Below are positions 32,601 to 42,721 of a stretch of DNA of 64,000 nucleotides, piece by piece; within the stretch, counting starts at the first letter, position 1; each line of letters begins with the position of its first letter. Where the stretch lies: assembly GCA_946811185.2 (NCBI GenBank), contig OX328098.1:41975650-42039649 (forward strand), read 5' to 3'. Below the pieces are notes generated by a model, which worked only from the letters and a program-made list of their open reading frames with translations, made no database searches and had not been told where the DNA came from. The position numbers and the translations under genes are program-made. Source of the stretch: Hippopus hippopus. Taxonomy: Eukaryota > Mollusca > Bivalvia > Cardiida > Cardiidae.

Positions 32601-35600
32601 CAACAGCTTGCTTGCTCCAAATACATTTTCTACTCGGGTCACAGAGGCAATTGGGTCAATAACACGAGCATACATAACTGCATCTACTGTTACTGTCACA
32701 TGATCTTTAGTAAGAATCTAAAACATAAAAAATATACATTAAATCATTTTACAAACAACAAAAGTTCTGACTGGTCCAAATTTAGAGCATTTGCAGAAGA
32801 CAAAAATAAATGTGATTCAAAAAACAAAAATTCTCTTTGGAGGTGTAGAAAACATTGTGGGAAAAGGAAAAAATGCTGGTAATCTGCATTTTCTCCTTTT
32901 CCCACAATGTTTTCAAAAGCCATCTTTCTAAGGGTCGCTAAAACTCGGGATTGTGTGGTGAAGGGTAACTCATTTTACAAAAAACAAAACTTCTGACTGG
33001 TCTAAATTGAAAACAATTGCAGAATGACGAATGTGTTTCAAATGACAGGATTTACCATTTTAACTCTGTACCAGACGACAAAATTTTAGACTCTTCCATA
33101 CTCAAAACATTTGCAGTTAACATTATTAATGTCAATGTATTAAAAACATCTTTTTCTCCAAGATTTGTAAAACACACGATCTTTTGGCAAAGGACTAAGT
33201 TTGAAAACCTATACATGGCATTTAGAGTCTCTACTCTACTTTTATCTACCATTTAATGCTCTGTAGAAGAAAGCTTTTGAAAACAGCTTTTGGGAAAAGG
33301 AGGAAATGACGGTAACCAGCATTTTTACCCATTTTTATATTGTTTTTAAAAATCCTTTACCTTTGGGTTATTTAAACTTGACATTATCTAGCAAAGGGTT
33401 CACATGATTTGTGTATGTCAAGGAAGCAAAAAACACATTTATGAAAAGGAAAATCAGTCTGTGTGTGGTATTTTACTGTAAAAGCTATAAACTTTCATGC
33501 AGGTACAGGTACATAAACACTAGTATTGAATTACAATGACATCAATATTTTATTCCTCTTTTGAGACCTTTACCATACAAACAAAATTTTAGACTGGTCC
33601 CACTTAAAAGCATTTGCACAATAAATGTGGCTACAATGTTTGTTTTTGAAAGGATTAAAAACATTGTGGAAAAACAGCATTTTCTCATTTTTCCACAGTG
33701 TTTTGAAAAACAGTTTTCCCAAGGTCATTTAAATGATTCTTGTGTCTTACCAATTACTATTGATATTGAGAATATATATTCACTCTTTGTCCTCTACATG
33801 TACTATACAGCTTTTATACCCATGCAGCTGACAGTCTTCACAGACCTTGTGACAGAAAGAAGGATTGCTTGTTACAAGCGACAGCTTCTTTTTCCGTATA
33901 GATTTTAAATGTGTGCTTACCAGATATATTGAGATACATTATTTATAAAAAAAAGTCAATCTTAAACTCAGGCTGAGATGAGACCTACTTCTTGTGGATT
34001 GATATCAAAAGACTGTGTTCTTAGGTCCACAGTTTGAACTGTATCCATGCAAGGGTACACAAAAAAGAGACCTGCAAAACAAAAGATAATTCATTTACAG
34101 GCTGTGGTCTACATCCGGTCTGGGCCTGTATGCACCAAACATTCTGTATTGTATTCTTTGTTTAATTCTAGATTTAGAAAGTAAAGCAATTTGGCCAATC
34201 AGAAATAAGGCAACTTTCAAAATTAAAAATTCACAGGCCCCCGTAAAGGTCCAGATAAACTGAGGTAAACTGTGATTTCTTAAGGAGTCATTATTCCAAT
34301 GTGAAAATCATTCTGTGGATTCTTTACAGTTATAATACATATCCAATGTACTTTTGTGTAAAAAAAAGGAAAATTACATAATTGCAAACATGTGTTTCTA
34401 CTTACCCTACACCAGATAAGTTTTAAAACTCTTTACCAAACAAAAAAAAAAAAATTGGACTCGAACAAACTGAAAGCATTTGCAGACAACAAGTTAAATG
34501 TAGCTCAAATGGTGATTTCTGTCTTTGACAGGGTAGAAAATATTGTGGGAAAAGAAGAAAATGCTAGTTACCAACATTTTATCCTTTTCCAACAATGTTT
34601 TTCAAAAATCTTTTCTTTCATTGTTTTCAAAAGTCTGGGTTGTTTGGTGAAAAGTTAAACATTGAGAGAAAAAAGGATGTAACATACTTTAAATCTTTCT
34701 TTTTTGACATAGCATATTAATTCATAGTCAATATCAAAACACTATAGACAGTATATGCCAAGATCATGCTGCATAAAACAATCAGTTTGATCTTGGATCT
34801 ATGATTCCCACATCTTCACTCCATTACCACACAATCATAAGTTTTAATGACCCCAAGAAAGAGGCCTTTTGAAAACTTTGTGGGAAAAAGAGAAAATGCT
34901 GCATTTTCTCTTTTTCCAACAATGTTTTCTGTCCTTTCAGAGACAAATTCCATCATTTAAGCTACATTTAATTTGTTGTCTGCAAATGCTTTCAATTTGG
35001 ACCAGTCTTAAATTCTGTCATGTGGTAAAGGGACAATAAGATAACAATGCAATTATGAATTAAACTTTTTTCCCTTCATTTTTTCAATGCAAATACGAAT
35101 AAGAGGGTTTCTTTTCTTAACAGAAAATCTTAAGCACTTCCAAGGAACAATAAAAAAGCTACATCTATTTTAGGGCTTTAACCATTTACCACACGACAAA
35201 ATTTTACACCAGTCCAAACCTAAAGCAAAAGCAGATGCCAAATTAAAAGTGGCTTAAATTGTGGAAGTTGTCTTTGATAGTATAGAAAACATTGTGGGAA
35301 ATGGAGAAAATGCTGGTTACCAGCATTTTCTCCTTTTCCTACAATGTTTTCAAAAGTTTTTTTTCTTAAGGTCGTTAAATTAGCCTTTTACAAAACATTC
35401 CTGAGCTTTAGGGACCCTAAGCAGGTAGGCTTTGAATAAGTTTTAAGGTAGGGAGAAAATTCTTGTAGAAAGCATTTTCTCATTTTGATACAATGTTTTC
35501 TACACTTAAAAAGAAAAAGTCCAACAATTGAGTGATCCTTGAATAATCTATGCTCTGCTCAATACTTTCAATTTGGACAAGCCTGGTTTGTTGTCCTCTG

Positions 35601-38600
35601 GTAAAGAGTTAATAGGCTGAGTAACGTTATATAACCCTCTACCAAACAATCACAACCTTGAGGAAAGAAGCTTTGGAAAAACATCATCACAAAAGGAATA
35701 AAATGCTGGTAACCAGCATTTTCTCCTTCTCCCACAATGTTTTCTACCCTTTGAGAAACAAATTTCATCATAGGAGTTGCTTATTTTTTGTTGTCTGCAA
35801 CAGCTTTGAGTTTGGGAGACTCAAAAATTTTGTGGTATGGTAAAGAGTTAGACATATAACAAATAAATCTTACAACAGGAAAATAAATGAAATACAAACC
35901 TGGGCCCTTGGCTCCACCATGTAAAATACGACCAAGTCTGAAAATTACTGCTCTCTCATACTCTTGGACCATCTGAAAAAGGGGAGGTAAATCAGTTGTG
36001 AAATATCAATAATAATCATAGCTTTTATTATCTCCCATGTCAAACTAAAACCTCTTTACAAAATTTTCAACAAGTTTGCCCAATTCAAAGCATTGCAGAT
36101 GACAAAATAAATATGACTCAAGAATTTAACTTTGTTTTTTGAAAGGGTAGAAAAAATTGTGGTAAAAGGAAAAAAAATACTGGTTACCAGCATTTTTTTC
36201 ATTTCCCATAATGTTTTGAAAAGCCTTCCATGTTCAGCATCTTTAAAACTCCAGCTTGTGTGGTAATGGGGTAAGCAGATTGTATCTTGTATTCCTAGGA
36301 ATGGGATTCATATCAACCAACAATTTGAAATGAAGTTCAAATGTTAAATGTCAAGACTAGCCATCTAATTGACTAAAACATTGAAGACCAGCCAATCAGA
36401 TGCAATCAGTATCGGAATTGAGCTTTGAATTTTTAATAGTACATGTAACTTACGATTTTTCCAAATTACTTTGTGCATCAATCCGAAAACTTTTACCTCC
36501 TAATGTATCAGAAGACAGAGAGCGTACATACGAAATATTATGTTGTAGTGACTTTTCTGGGCCTTGTATTTGTTTTGAGCAGGAAGAGAAAATTTGATAT
36601 TGTGCACAACTGAAGGTCGAGTGAGATGTCAAAATTTCCTCACACACTTAAAAACAAATACAAGCTCTAGGAAAGTTACTTGGGCATAATATTCCTTTTA
36701 TTATATGCTTATGAGTATTATGTAACATTTTGACGAATCAAATGAGAAAAAAACTGAAAGTAGTCCTTATGTGGGTTAAGTCATCATAAGATATTTAGAG
36801 TCATGTTTGACACTGTGTAGATTGATACATATGAGCCATGCTCTGCTAAAAGGTGGCTTAATGCATCTGCAAAAAGCTTCCACCCAGGTCAGCCTGCACA
36901 GTCCGCGCAGGCTGACCTGGGCCGAAACCTTTTGCTATAGGTCAATTTTCTGTATGTCCAAGGACCAGTGTACCTCGTGATTGAGTCACTCGTTGTGGCT
37001 GTCAAGGATCCATAAGTATGCGATACCTTGTGTTATGGGAGACCACTCCTTCATGCATGGCTTCGTCCCGATTTAAATACAATACCTAACAACTGCGTTA
37101 GGGAGATGTCTCTTTAGCTCAGTGGTTAAGGTATTGGTCTCTTAAACCTTGAAAAACGAGGATCTTGTCCGCCATGGGTTTGAATCCCGCCAGATGCGGT
37201 TTGTACTGCCATGCATTTATTCATTTGTTTCTTTGTTACGGACTTTGTTCGTAAGACTTGCTTGGTATCATGGAGGTGTATTAAGGTTCCCTTTGCTCTA
37301 GCATGGCTCATATTGTTTTTCTTCCATTGTGTTGGATTTTAGCATGTGTGCCACATGTATCTGTGCCAAAAACTTTACAAATATATATGAGCCGTGCTCT
37401 GTGAAAAGGGGGCTTAATGCATCTGCGAAAAGTTTCGACCCAGGTCAACCTGCGCAGTCCGCGCAGGCTGACCTGGGCCGAAACTTTTCGCTATTGGTCG
37501 ATTTTCTGCATGTCAAAGGATCAGTCTACCTCATGATTGAGTCGGTTGTTAAAAAAAGTGGCTATTATGGATCCATAAGTATGTGATGGCTTTCTTGGTA
37601 TGATGGATTACGGAGATGCATTAAGCCCCCTTTTGCCAGAGCATGGCTCATTATATATTAAAGAGCAACAAATCATACCTTTAGAGAACAAAGCAGGGAG
37701 AATGGAAAGAACAAAACAATAAATATGATAGAGAAGACCCGAAGTATTGCAGCACAGCTATCAGAGGCTCCCTCGTCACTGTTCTGATCAGCAACTGTTT
37801 CTGAAACAGAAAAAGCAATGTGGTGTATAACCAACCCTTTGCCAACCAATCCCATATTTTCTGGACCTTGAGAAAACAGACTTTTGAAAACATTGTGGGA
37901 AAAGTAGAAAATGCTTATGAACCAGCATTTTCTTCTTTTCCCACAGTGTTTTCTGCCATTCCAGATCCAATCATTTGAGACATATTTAATTTGTCATCTT
38001 CAAAATCGTCATCTGGCACAGAAATAAATCATCTTCATCAACCTACAGTTTATGCACATAGCATAATTGTGCTTTTTTCAACTTGCAATAAGATCCAATT
38101 CCAGTGCGTGTACCTCAGTATACCCTCTACCAAACAACAAAATTCTATTTGTCCAAACTCTAGACATTTGCAGTCAACAAAACAAATGTGTCTCAAATGA
38201 TTGCATTTGAAGTTTTCTACACTTCCACAGACAATTACCATAATTTCAGGTCTTCAAATGCTTTCAATTTGGATCGACACAACATTTTGTTGTTTGGAAA
38301 AGAGTAAACTCTTTACCATACAATCCTGACTGTTAACGATGCTAAAACAACGGCTTTTGAAAATATTAAGGGAAAAGGAGAAAATGCTGGTAACCAGCAT
38401 TTATCCTTTTTCCATAGTGTTTTCTTCCAACCACCTAAACAATTTTCAATTTTTGAGTCACTGAATAAATATTGCTTTATGGTGCATCAACAGCTTTGGT
38501 CATTTAGCATGCATATATGTGTTAACACTTAACCAAACGACAAAATTATAGCCTAGTCAAAACTGAAAGCATTTCCAGATGACAAAATAAATGTGACTGA

Positions 38601-39317
38601 AAAATTGAAATTTAATTTGGGGTAGAAAACACTGTGGTAAAAGGAGAAAATGCTGGTTACCAGCATTTTCTCCTTTTACCACAATGTTTTCAAAAGGCTT
38701 CTTTCTCAGGGTCATCAAAAGTTGGGATTGTGTGATGAAGAGTTGAAAGGTGGTCAAAGCGGAATTTTTGAGCTGAAAAAGATTCTAGCAAAATGATGAT
38801 GGTAAAAAAGTTGAATTCTGAAGGATTATGTGTAATCTTGATATGCATTATGGATTTTGTAGCACATTTTTTATGTCATCTGCATAATTGTTTCAATTTG
38901 GACCAGTCTAAAATGTGGTCGTTTGGTGATGAGTTAACTCTTTACCAAATGACAGAATTTTAGACTCATCCAAATTGAAAGTTTTTGCGGACAACAAAAT
39001 TAATGTGACTCAAAAATTGAAATTTGTGTTGGGAAGGGAGAAAACATTGTGGGAAAAGGAGAAAATGCTGGTAACCAGCATTTTTTCCTTTTCCCACAAT
39101 GTTTTCAAAAGGCTTCTTTTTCAGAGTTGTGAAAACCAGGGGTTGTTTGGTAAAGGACAAGGAAAGAAAACAACCTTGCAACCTTTGCATTAGGACAAAG
39201 GATCAACTCACTTTTAGGGTCGTAAGTCTCAGGTGTCTCCCCCACTGCTGCAGTTTCTGCACTTAATAACTGACCCTCAGCTTCCGAAGTCTTGGTCATA
39301 GCTTCTGTTTCTGCCAT
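29494..39317 (-). CDS. STOM: Stomatin, complete in eight exons
   Basis: Integral membrane protein of the stomatin/prohibitin/flotillin (SPFH, band 7) family, which inserts in the cytoplasmic leaflet, oligomerises and modulates ion channels and lipid domains. The eight exons total 915 bp with stop (304 aa; human stomatin is 288), all with GT-AG borders and consistent phases. Residues 1-50 are a hydrophilic N-terminus. About 51-75 is the hydrophobic hairpin segment ([19 protein letters not shown]) with the conserved Pro at 68. The band 7 domain follows from [15 protein letters not shown] (77 on), through [25 protein letters not shown] and [10 protein letters not shown], to [15 protein letters not shown]. 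The C-terminal part has the coiled [18 protein letters not shown] and [10 protein letters not shown] motifs and ends SFKPRE. The start ATG sits in AAACATGG, a good context. Introns are filled with hairpin MITEs. STOM is the best name, but a close paralogue (STOML3 or MEC-2 type) cannot be excluded. Confidence 0.93.
29765..30620. repeat. Two TTAA hairpin MITE copies in stomatin intron 7
   Basis: At 29765-29960 (stem 'gagaaaatgctggttaccag') and 30415-30620 (diverged; 'gacgagttactagaattttc'). The sequence between them shows no feature. Confidence 0.75.
30854..30932 (-). CDS. STOM: Stomatin exon 7
   Basis: 79 bp, [19 protein letters not shown]...ARAK. Acceptor 'ttgttttcaatag', donor AAG/GTATGC. 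It starts in phase 2, so codon ATA (Ile) spans the junction. Confidence 0.93.
31472..31527 (-). CDS. STOM: Stomatin exon 6
   Basis: 56 bp, [18 protein letters not shown] plus two bases. Acceptor 'cctactttttag', donor AT/GTAAGT. Confidence 0.92.
31590..31990. other. Stomatin intron 5, unassigned part
   Basis: Unique-looking sequence with frames of 67-95 codons and no domain. No repeat match seen within the window. Confidence 0.4.
32001..32243. mobile_element. TTAA hairpin MITE
   Basis: TTAACACTTTAAAATACAAC to 'ttgtttggtaaagggttaa'. The stem is partly diverged ('ggcaaatgctggttaccatc'). Confidence 0.85.
32345..32510. repeat. TTAA hairpin MITE abutting exon 5 donor
   Basis: Stem 'ggagaaaatatggataacca' with 'gcattttctc'. 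The right end 'ctagaccttttgataaagg' lies a few bases from the exon 5 splice donor. Confidence 0.75.
32514..32717 (-). CDS. STOM: Stomatin exon 5
   Basis: 204 bp, 68 codons from [19 protein letters not shown] to EAINEKMK; the most conserved part of the band 7 domain. Acceptor 'tttatgttttag', donor AAG/GTACAT. Hairpin MITEs lie within about 25 bp on either side. Confidence 0.94.
32737..32969. mobile_element. TTAA hairpin MITE upstream of exon 5 acceptor
   Basis: 'attttacaaacaacaaaag' to 'gattgtgtggtgaagggtaa', with a strong central palindrome. Its near end is about 20 bp from the exon 5 acceptor. Confidence 0.85.
33060..33750. repeat. Three partial TTAA hairpin MITEs
   Basis: Fragments at 33060-33210, 33265-33405 and 33570-33750, with family phrases 'acaaaattttagactggtcc' and 'aaagcatttgc' and remnants of the stem. 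Confidence 0.7.
33989..34071 (-). CDS. STOM: Stomatin exon 4
   Basis: 83 bp, [20 protein letters not shown] to INPQE. Acceptor 'cttttgttttgcag', donor GAA/GTAGGT. Confidence 0.93.
34120..34250. repeat. Fragment of ACCAACCATTCTTA inverted-repeat family
   Basis: 'gtctgggcctgtatgcacca' and 'ggccaatcagaaataaggc' resemble the interior of the palindromic element at 62262-62430. Confidence 0.45.
34423..34658. mobile_element. TTAA hairpin MITE (reverse)
   Basis: 'ttaaaactctttaccaaac' to 'gtttggtgaaaagttaa', with an A-run expansion near the left end. Confidence 0.85.
34819..35033. mobile_element. TTAA hairpin MITE, paired stem change
   Basis: The stem is shortened at the apex: 'gggaaaaagagaaaatgc' then 'tgcattttctctttttcc'. 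Both arms carry the A/T variant, so pairing is kept. Right end 'gtcatgtggtaaaggg'. Confidence 0.87.
35178..35850. repeat. Three TTAA hairpin MITEs in series
   Basis: Copies at 35178-35378, 35380-35612 (diverged) and 35631-35850, nearly end to end. First and third have intact stems ('gagaaaatgctggttaccag'; 'aaaatgctggtaaccagcat'). The third ends about 50 bp from stomatin exon 3. Confidence 0.83.
35900..35972 (-). CDS. STOM: Stomatin exon 3
   Basis: 73 bp, [20 protein letters not shown] to GPG; the first strand of the band 7 domain. Acceptor 'ccccttttTCAG', donor CCAG/GTTTGT. Confidence 0.93.
36045..36275. mobile_element. TTAA hairpin MITE (reverse, diverged)
   Basis: 'acaaaattttcaacaagttt' to 'cttgtgtggtaatggggta', stem around 'tactggttaccagcat'. 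Confidence 0.8.
36276..36834. other. Stomatin intron 2, unassigned part
   Basis: No repeat match within the window and no domain-bearing frame. Confidence 0.4.
36835..37313 (+). mobile_element. MITE, GAGCCATGCTCTG family, carrying an insertion
   Basis: Left end 'gagccatgctctgctaaaag', right end 'tttgctctagcatggctca'. It has the internal perfect palindrome 'caggtcagcctg'...'caggctgacctg'. The element is longer than its sisters because about 200 bp with a tRNA-like head sits after GGATCCATAAGTATG. Confidence 0.85.
37105..37195 (+). repeat. tRNA-like head of a SINE inside the MITE
   Basis: TTAGCTCAGTGGTTAAGG (A-box region) and GGGTTTGAATCCCGCC (B-box region) are spaced as in a tRNA with a long variable arm. 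No proper acceptor stem closes, so a SINE head is more likely than a working tRNA gene. Confidence 0.65.
37384..37655 (+). mobile_element. MITE, GAGCCATGCTCTG family, full copy
   Basis: Ends 'gagccgtgctctgtgaaaag' and 'ttttgccagagcatggctc' are terminal inverted repeats of about 36 bp. The inner hairpin 'aggtcaacctgcgcagtccg' pairs with 'cgcaggctgacct'. AT-rich flanks fit a short AT target duplication, length unclear. Confidence 0.88.
37679..37800 (-). CDS. STOM: Stomatin exon 2
   Basis: 122 bp. Carries the membrane hairpin segment. Acceptor 'gctttttctgtttcag', donor AAAG/GTATGA. Codon 36 (AAA, Lys) spans the junction with exon 1. Confidence 0.9.
37826..38310. repeat. Two TTAA hairpin MITE copies
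   Basis: At 37826-38005 (stem 'gtagaaaatgcttatgaacc') and 38105-38310 (no stem left, flank phrases only). Confidence 0.75.
38305..38465. repeat. TTAA hairpin MITE, left part
   Basis: 'aaactctttaccatacaatc' through the stem 'gagaaaatgctggtaaccag' and beyond to 'caatttttgagtcactga'. Confidence 0.8.
38522..38747. mobile_element. TTAA hairpin MITE (reverse), paired stem change
   Basis: TTAACACTTAACCAAACGAC to 'gtgtgatgaagagttgaa'. The stem has GTGGTAAAAGG on the left and CCTTTTACCAC on the right in place of GTGGGAAAAGG/CCTTTTCCCAC, so both arms changed together. Confidence 0.9.
38934..39160. mobile_element. TTAA hairpin MITE (reverse)
   Basis: TTAACTCTTTACCAAATGAC to 'tgtttggtaaaggacaa'. A right-end remnant of another copy abuts it (38865-38937). 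It lies just downstream of stomatin exon 1. Confidence 0.9.
39212..39317 (-). CDS. STOM: Stomatin exon 1, coding part
   Basis: 106 bp from [23 protein letters not shown] to YDPK. Donor AAA/GTGAGT. A likely acceptor at 39354 ('tttttttttgcag') places 36 bp of 5' untranslated sequence in this exon and a further untranslated exon upstream. Confidence 0.88.
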
Positions 39318-39439
39318 GTTTCAATTTTCTATCTAATAAAGTTCTAGGCAATTCTGCAAAAAAAAAATGAAGAAAACAAATTTAAAATGATTAACTGATC
39401 AATACAGAATGAAAATCAGATTTCACAAAAAATGCCACT

Positions 39440-40010
39440 TAATTCTTTATTAGACAATGTAGTGTTTTAGCGAAACATGCCTTTTGAAAAGTTGAAAACA
39501 TAGTGGAAAAGGAAGAAAATGCTGGTAACCAGCACTCAACAATGCTTTCCAAACCTTTCGAAGATAAATCTGACCATTCTAATATTTTTTTTGTGCCCAA
39601 ACACTTTGAATTTGAACAAGTCTAAACTTTGCCGTCTGGGAAAGTTATGGAACATGTCTAGAGCAAATTCCTGGTTGGTTAATCTCTATCATATTTCCAT
39701 AATGCATGTTATAGTGGGGACGGGGTGCAGGTAGGGACCCCACAGAAAAACTATTGCACAATTAATAGCTGTTTATCTACACGTTTATTATGCTGGCACC
39801 TTTATTGGTGATGACAAGTTGACGGAAAGTCGTCGAAAGGGAAAAGGTAACCCTTTACTACACAATCCTAACAACCCGGGATAAGAATGCATCTAAAAAC
39901 ATCTTGGTAGATCTATCAGTCAATTTTTTTTCTTTTGCCCACAACGTTTTCAAAAGACCTTACCATTAAGGTTGTTTTACAATACATTTTTTTCTGCCAG
40001 CGACTGGAGC
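39440..40010. repeat. Diverged TTAA hairpin MITE remnants
   Basis: Stem 'aaaatgctggtaaccagcac' at about 39517, and a second worn copy at 39848-40000 ('taaccctttactacacaatc'). Confidence 0.65.
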
Positions 40011-40177
40011 TTTGACAGACCAAACATCATTACAGTATTAGACTCATAAAAATGTCCAGAGTCTTGAATGGTATGAATTTATGTACATTTTGACTCCCGA
40101 ACTGTTTTCCTTTGGCCACTGTCTACTCTTCTTTATTAGAGAACAAAGGTTAAGGCTTGTCCAAATTAAAAGCATAA

Positions 40178-40425
40178 TTGGCTTGCATTACGCATAAAGG
40201 AGCATTCGTATATTGGCGTAAAGTGTCGTCTCGGATCAGCTTGCACAGTCCGCGCAGGCTAATCCGAAACGGCACTTTACGACTACATGAGATTTCGTTC
40301 TTCAGTCGACTTGCGCAAAACAGAAAATTGCATAAAAATGGAAAGTGTCGTTTCGGATTAGCCTGCGCGGACTGCGCAAGCTGATCCGAGACGACACTTT
40401 ACGCAAATGTCCGAATGCCCCTTTT
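40178..40425. mobile_element. Double-palindrome MITE, CGTAAAGTGTCG arms
   Basis: 'gcgtaaagtgtcgtctcgga' on the left is the reverse complement of 'tccgagacgacactttacgc' on the right. Each arm, of about 65 bp, is itself a hairpin (GGATCAGCTTG...CAGGCTAATCC). The outer ends 'aaaggagcattcg' and 'gaatgcccctttt' also pair. Confidence 0.85.
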
Positions 40426-40429
40426 CACG

Positions 40430-40640
40430 TGTTGCAGGCCATATTATATGCAAACGACAAATTAAATGTTACTCAACGCTTGAAATTTGTCTTTTATAGG
40501 GAAAGAAGTATTGTAGGAAAAGGGGAAACATGGGGGGGGGGAATGCTGGATACTAGCATTGTTTTCTTTACCCACAATGTTTTCAAAGTTCCAAGGTTAC
40601 CCACAAGGTCGTGAAAAGTCGGGACTATTTGATAAACAGT
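40430..40640. repeat. TTAA hairpin MITE (diverged, poly-G insertion)
   Basis: 'gcaaacgacaaattaaatg' to 'actatttgataaacagtta'. The stem is broken by a G-run near 40530. Confidence 0.7.
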
Positions 40641-41425
40641 TACATGTAATTCACTTTTGATTAGTACATTTATTCTGTGCAGTCTGCTTGCCCCTTAGCG
40701 CGATGAAAATTAATGACCTATCCTGGGATATTTTTACGTTTGCATTAAAAATGGAGGAATAAATAATCGGCCTGTCCCCATTGGCTCCATGGCGAAAGAG
40801 ATTTGGGCAAAGATGCAAGTACATGGTGACTTATTTATGTCTGCGCTCTTCACCCGTTAAACATCAAATAAATTAACTGTATTTTTTCAAAGAGGAAAAA
40901 CTGCAATGTAAAGGCTGTTTTTGATCACACTTTCTCAACAGAGCAGACAGCCTGAAGATAGATGATATGCTGACAACTTAGTATCTGAACTGTCATTGGG
41001 ACTCAAGGGTTACATTGAACTTTGATGTGGCCAGTTGAAACGAAAAATACATTTTAAGAGTCGCTGCGCCTCGGAAGAGTCTAAATATTTGGACTAGTGA
41101 AAACTGTGCAGTACCGGCTCTTACAACAGTTCTGCGCTAATCCTCAATGTTGTTGAAATTTTGGAATCTTATATCAAAGTAAATGAAAAACTACACATGT
41201 AAAAGCGATACTGGTTACAAGGATCATAGACAGATAAATGGAAGAATTGAAATTGCGCCATGACATAAATGTCCTGATGACATCTGCCAAGTGCAGATAA
41301 AGAGAAAAAATCTTGGCCAAGTGGGATCAAAACTTCTACGAGAGATACAGTATGTAAAAGAAAAAAAAAAATCACGACTATTGGTGGTTCCTTTTCCCAG
41401 ACTAGTAATACTTGGAATTTCTTCA
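40641..41425. other. No recognisable gene
   Basis: Unique-looking sequence. No splice-flanked exon with a domain was found; an untranslated first exon of stomatin could lie here but cannot be seen. Confidence 0.4.
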
Positions 41426-41427
41426 AA

Positions 41428-41610
41428 TGAGCTATGCTCTGTGAAAAGGGGGTTTAATGCGTCTGCAAAAAGTTTCTATTCATGTCAGCCTGCGCAGGTT
41501 TACCTGAGTCGAATGGATTTTATAGATCCATATTTTGATTGTCATGGCTTGCTTAGTATAATGCATCATTATGATGCATTAAACTCTCCTTTGTCAAAGC
41601 AGGACTCAAA
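41428..41610 (+). repeat. MITE, GAGCCATGCTCTG family (shortened)
   Basis: 'gagctatgctctgtgaaaag' to 'aaactcctttgtcaaagca'-like right end. The centre is deleted. Confidence 0.75.
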
Positions 41611-41699
41611 TGTTTCAAGCTCTTGGATGTACATATACAAACAATATGAGCACGTTTTATATGGACGTTCAGAACTAAATCGCAAATAAGCGAGTACGC

Positions 41700-42062
41700 T
41701 GTCCCACAGACTATACCATTCGGCATACCTCGGGTGATGGGAGCCATCACCGTTCTGAAAATTGTAAGGCTCCTCTTAAAAAAAGAAAACTTGAGTTTCA
41801 ATTTTCTATCGAAATCTTTCTAACTATGTTTCAGTTGAGTTGGCAAACAGTTCGTACATTCATTATTTATCAATTCCGATTAAAGTTTTCACCGACAGAT
41901 AAACAGATGTGAATAACTCCATCGAGGTTGTTTATGTCGTTGCTAAACGACTGACAGTGGCGCGCCAATGTATAAGATCACGTGATTCGCAGTTCAAATG
42001 GAAACGACCGTTATACGGACGAGGTTAGATGTAGGTACGGAATCGGCCGAGTTGTGACGAGT
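41700..42062 (-). mobile_element. AACTCGGCCGATTC family element (reverse copy)
   Basis: The right end GGAATCGGCCGAGTTGTGAC and the preceding 70 bp match the left end of the 2764 element reversed. 'ttcggcatacctcgggtgat' near 41718 matches 3590-3615 reversed. Confidence 0.75.
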
Positions 42063-42393
42063 GACTGTATACCAAAGACCGCGAGAGAAGATCGTTCATA
42101 GGTCAAAAATTTGGGAAAAAGGAAGACAGGAATGTTAGTTATTTTAACGTTTTTCAGGTATACAATTTCACTGATAACTTATAACATTCATGTGGAGCGT
42201 GAGCTAACTTGGTCAGCCGTGGTACTGTTTTATAACGAGTCATTAAAACTGTGTCGATACCGGGGCATTTATATAAATAATTGTTCCTAGCGACAGGATA
42301 CAACAGTTTTCATTTCACCCGAGTTAGGTCTAGTCAGCCTTGCGTGCCTGTAGAATGTGACGTTGTACGAGTTCTTTACGTCGTTGTTTGATC

Positions 42394-42660
42394 ATATGAG
42401 CCTTGCTCTGTGAAGTGGGGGCTTAATGCATTTGCGAAAAGTATCGACTCAGGTCAGCCTGCGCAGTCCGCGCAGGCTGACCTGGGCCGAAAGTTTTCGC
42501 TATCAGTAAATTTTCTGTAAGTCCAAGGATCAGTCTACCTCATTATAAAGTCGGTTGTTAACAAAAAAGAGGATATGATGGATCCATAAGTATGTGATGG
42601 CTTGCTTGGTACCATGGATCACGGAGATGCATTAGACCCTTTTTTGCCGGAGCGTGACCC
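42394..42660 (+). mobile_element. MITE, GAGCCATGCTCTG family
   Basis: 'gagccttgctctgtgaagtg' to 'ccttttttgccggagcgtga'. Internal hairpin 'aggtcagcctgcgcagtccg' intact. Confidence 0.85.
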
Positions 42661-42721
42661 ATAAATTTGACAAGATAAGAACCAAGAAGGGTAAAGAGAT
42701 CAAACAATACTATCGTGTAAA

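Noticed and set aside
37105..37195. Functional tRNA gene
   Set aside because: A and B boxes are present, but the acceptor stem does not close and no T-run terminator follows; a SINE head fits better.
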